Of a stretch of DNA of 7,929 nucleotides, positions 6,318-7,929 are shown in pieces. This DNA comes from an uncultured Prevotella sp. GTDB taxonomy: Bacteria; Bacteroidota; Bacteroidia; Bacteroidales; Bacteroidaceae. Numbering within the stretch: position 1 is the stretch's first letter; every line of letters starts with the position of its first letter. The DNA lies in NCBI GenBank assembly GCA_900319895.1, contig ONQK01000093.1:1-7929 (forward strand). Direction: 5' to 3'. The notes under the pieces are model-generated. The model ran no database searches, was not told the origin of the DNA, and saw only the letters and a list, made by a program, of their open reading frames with translations. A program made the position numbers and the translations under genes.

Positions 6318-7929
6318 TTATTTGATGATGACTTTCTTACCGTTTCTCACATAAATGCCCTTCGCCGGCGAAGTAACCCGACGACCCTGGAGATCGTAAA
6401 CCTCGATGGGAGAATCAATGTCGGGAGACAAAGCATTGAGCGAAGTAACGACCGTCTCGTCGTCGAAGCCGAACACGAGCTTCGCGCCTGCGGCCTGCGC
6501 GGGAACCTCCAAGTATGCCCTATGGGCGCGAATCGTCACGGGCGTGGCCGGCAGCTTGCGGAACAATCCGCCCTGCATCACATACAGCCTGCCCTCAGTG
6601 CTGGTCACCGTCAGCGGCTTTTCATACACGCCGCGCATCCGCACATCGCTGCCCGTTACGGGTGCGTTGACGTCCTTCTCGCCGATGGTGTAGTAGTACG
6701 CCCCACCGACGGATTCCGATGTCGGCGTCGAACCGCCCACGGCCTTGACCAGGACGCCGGTGTAGGCAGGGATGTATGTGCCGTCGCCTTCGCCGCCCTC
6801 GTTGATTGAGTGCATACGGATGTAGTATTCTCCCTTGACGTTGCCGCTGCCCGTTCCGGGCTTGAGCTGGCCGTCGGAGGTGACAAATGCCCAGACGCGA
6901 CCCGCGCCGTTGGTGTCATAGTAGTCGCTCAAGTCTACGTCGAACTCACGGCTGAACGTGCCGTAGGTGTTCGAGATGGCAATGCCAGGAATACGGTAGT
7001 CGAACATCTCAGGCGTGCCCTTGCGCACCACCGTGCCGTCATGCGACCTGGAGTCCTGCGTGTAGCGTTTGAAGGCGTTCTTGAAGGCGCTCGTTCCGAA
7101 GACCGACTTCTTCACATACACCTTTGTGCTGGGGTCGATTTCCGAATAGTCAGTCTTCGTCTCATCAGTCTCGAAGCGGATTGTCGAGAAGTTCTCTCGC
7201 GAGAGGGCAGGATTCAAGATAAAAATGCTCTGCAGCGGCGCGCCGGTGGCCTTCTTGAAGGCACCGATGCCAATGTAGTTCATTTGGTCGGGAAGGATCA
7301 CCTCCTCGCAGATGCCCTCGTCGCTCTTGAACGCCTCGTCGCCGATGAGCTTCACAGCGTAGCTGCGGCCGCCGCGGCTCACTTTCTCGGGAATACGCCA
7401 TGTGACAACCTGGCTCTCGGTGACGTTGAGCAGCATCGCGTCGTAGATCTTGTTGCCCGCACCGTCAGCTGAGGCTAGCAACGGGAAGTACTCATTGCCG
7501 TCGTTGTCGGTGAACGACACGTTCTCGGAGGTCGCGCTGGAGAACTCGACGGCATTCTTGGCCTGCTTCCAGACGTTGTCGTACTTGTAGTAGAACCTGT
7601 CGTCGTTTCGCACCGAGAGGCTGATCTCGGGCAGTCGTGTCTGCTGCTGCATGTCGTGGAAGGCGGTGGGGTCCGCCGTGGTGGCGTTGCCCAGCAGGTT
7701 GACCTGCTCGAGGTTGGGGCAGAGGGCGAAGGTGTACTTTCCGATCTTGGTGACGTTTCGCGGGATGGTGACGGTCTTGATGAGTCGGTTGTAGTAGAAT
7801 GCCGAGTCTGCAATCTCTGTGATGGTCGGCGGCAGCAGGGTGTAGAAGTCTCCCTCGGCCTTTCCTGCGGGGTACTGCATGAGTCGCGTTCGGTCGTGGT
7901 TGAGCAGGATGCCGTCGGACGATGCGTAG
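6318..7929 (-). CDS. BspA-like leucine-rich-repeat surface protein, 5'-truncated by window edge
   Basis: The reading frame is open to the right edge: before the internal ATG at 7880 it continues as ASSDGILLNHDRTRL, a typical BspA-type segment, so the true start lies outside. The visible 536 residues begin with LRR_5 (BspA/TpLRR) repeats (ITEIADSAFYYN, then VTIPRNVTKIGKYTFALCPNLEQV), and another repeat is recognisable near IGDEAFK and YIGIGAFK. A non-repeat beta-rich region follows. The C-terminus, IEVYDLQGRRVTSPAKGIYV then NGKKVIIK, resembles type IX secretion C-terminal sorting domains (vYDlqGRrV, GiYi, K-rich end), so export to the cell surface is likely. BspA-like proteins are known for adhesion to host matrix proteins and other cells; the ligand here is unknown. 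Sampled lines are about 57-62% G+C against about 42% in the DUF805 gene. It is the first visible gene of a unit with the small protein. Confidence 0.88.
   Translation of the reverse strand, partial: YASSDGILLNHDRTRLMQYPAGKAEGDFYTLLPPTITEIADSAFYYNRLIKTVTIPRNVTKIGKYTFALCPNLEQVNLLGNATTADPTAFHDMQQQTRLPEISLSVRNDDRFYYKYDNVWKQAKNAVEFSSATSENVSFTDNDGNEYFPLLASADGAGNKIYDAMLLNVTESQVVTWRIPEKVSRGGRSYAVKLIGDEAFKSDEGICEEVILPDQMNYIGIGAFKKATGAPLQSIFILNPALSRENFSTIRFETDETKTDYSEIDPSTKVYVKKSVFGTSAFKNAFKRYTQDSRSHDGTVVRKGTPEMFDYRIPGIAISNTYGTFSREFDVDLSDYYDTNGAGRVWAFVTSDGQLKPGTGSGNVKGEYYIRMHSINEGGEGDGTYIPAYTGVLVKAVGGSTPTSESVGGAYYYTIGEKDVNAPVTGSDVRMRGVYEKPLTVTSTEGRLYVMQGGLFRKLPATPVTIRAHRAYLEVPAQAAGAKLVFGFDDETVVTSLNALSPDIDSPIEVYDLQGRRVTSPAKGIYVRNGKKVIIK

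Noticed and set aside
6810..7472. Plus-strand open frame (220 codons) opposite the LRR gene
   Set aside because: High G+C of the LRR gene keeps the opposite strand free of stops; no domain is visible and the minus-strand frame continues with clear LRR repeats.
7878..7880. ATG at 7880 as the start of the LRR protein
   Set aside because: The frame stays open to the window edge and the residues before it belong to a BspA-type repeat, so this is an internal methionine.
1..7929. tRNA or rRNA genes, CRISPR arrays, insertion sequences, toxin-antitoxin or phage-defence genes
   Set aside because: No tRNA-like cloverleaf, regularly spaced repeats, transposase motifs, terminal inverted repeats or defence-family motifs were seen on either strand.

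Overview
The window looks like chromosomal DNA from a Bacteroidales bacterium, most likely of the Prevotella/Prevotellaceae kind. The evidence is: several matches to the Bacteroidetes promoter pattern (TAnnTTTG at about -7, with TTTG or TTG about 17-19 nt upstream), A/T-rich leaders with little Shine-Dalgarno signal, a BspA-like leucine-rich-repeat surface protein whose C-terminus resembles a type IX secretion sorting signal, and a short acidic protein of a kind seen in this order. The species cannot be named from the sequence alone.

Layout, left to right. Positions 1-46 on the minus strand hold a -7-like promoter and what looks like the first bases of a TPP riboswitch running off the left edge, so a thiamine gene probably lies just outside. 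Positions 92-130 are a short imperfect tandem repeat, and 160-215 is a strong hairpin with a T-tract on the plus strand. Next comes a minus-strand pair, trmD (tRNA m1G37 methyltransferase) followed by a DUF805-type membrane protein (1668 down to 250). A divergent promoter region (1669-1791) separates trmD from ligA (NAD+-dependent DNA ligase, plus strand, 1792-3837). ligA converges on a minus-strand Xaa-Pro aminopeptidase (4067-5866), and a bidirectional terminator (4017-4059) sits between them. The aminopeptidase has its own very good promoter (5899-5929). Upstream of it, behind a separate minus-strand terminator (5969-6015), is a two-gene minus-strand unit: the 5'-truncated LRR protein (6318 to beyond 7929), then 10 nt later an uncharacterised 84-residue protein (6053-6307).

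Most of the window is housekeeping: RNA modification, DNA replication and repair, and peptide turnover. These genes are intact, with family motifs and catalytic residues present. The right-hand end is accessory surface-protein territory and is more G+C rich than the DUF805 gene. I did not find a clear new multi-gene system. The items most worth a second look are the small protein linked to the LRR gene, the exact sliding-clamp-binding motif at the C-terminus of LigA, the apparently leaderless trmD, and the partial riboswitch with the orphan terminator hairpin at the left edge.
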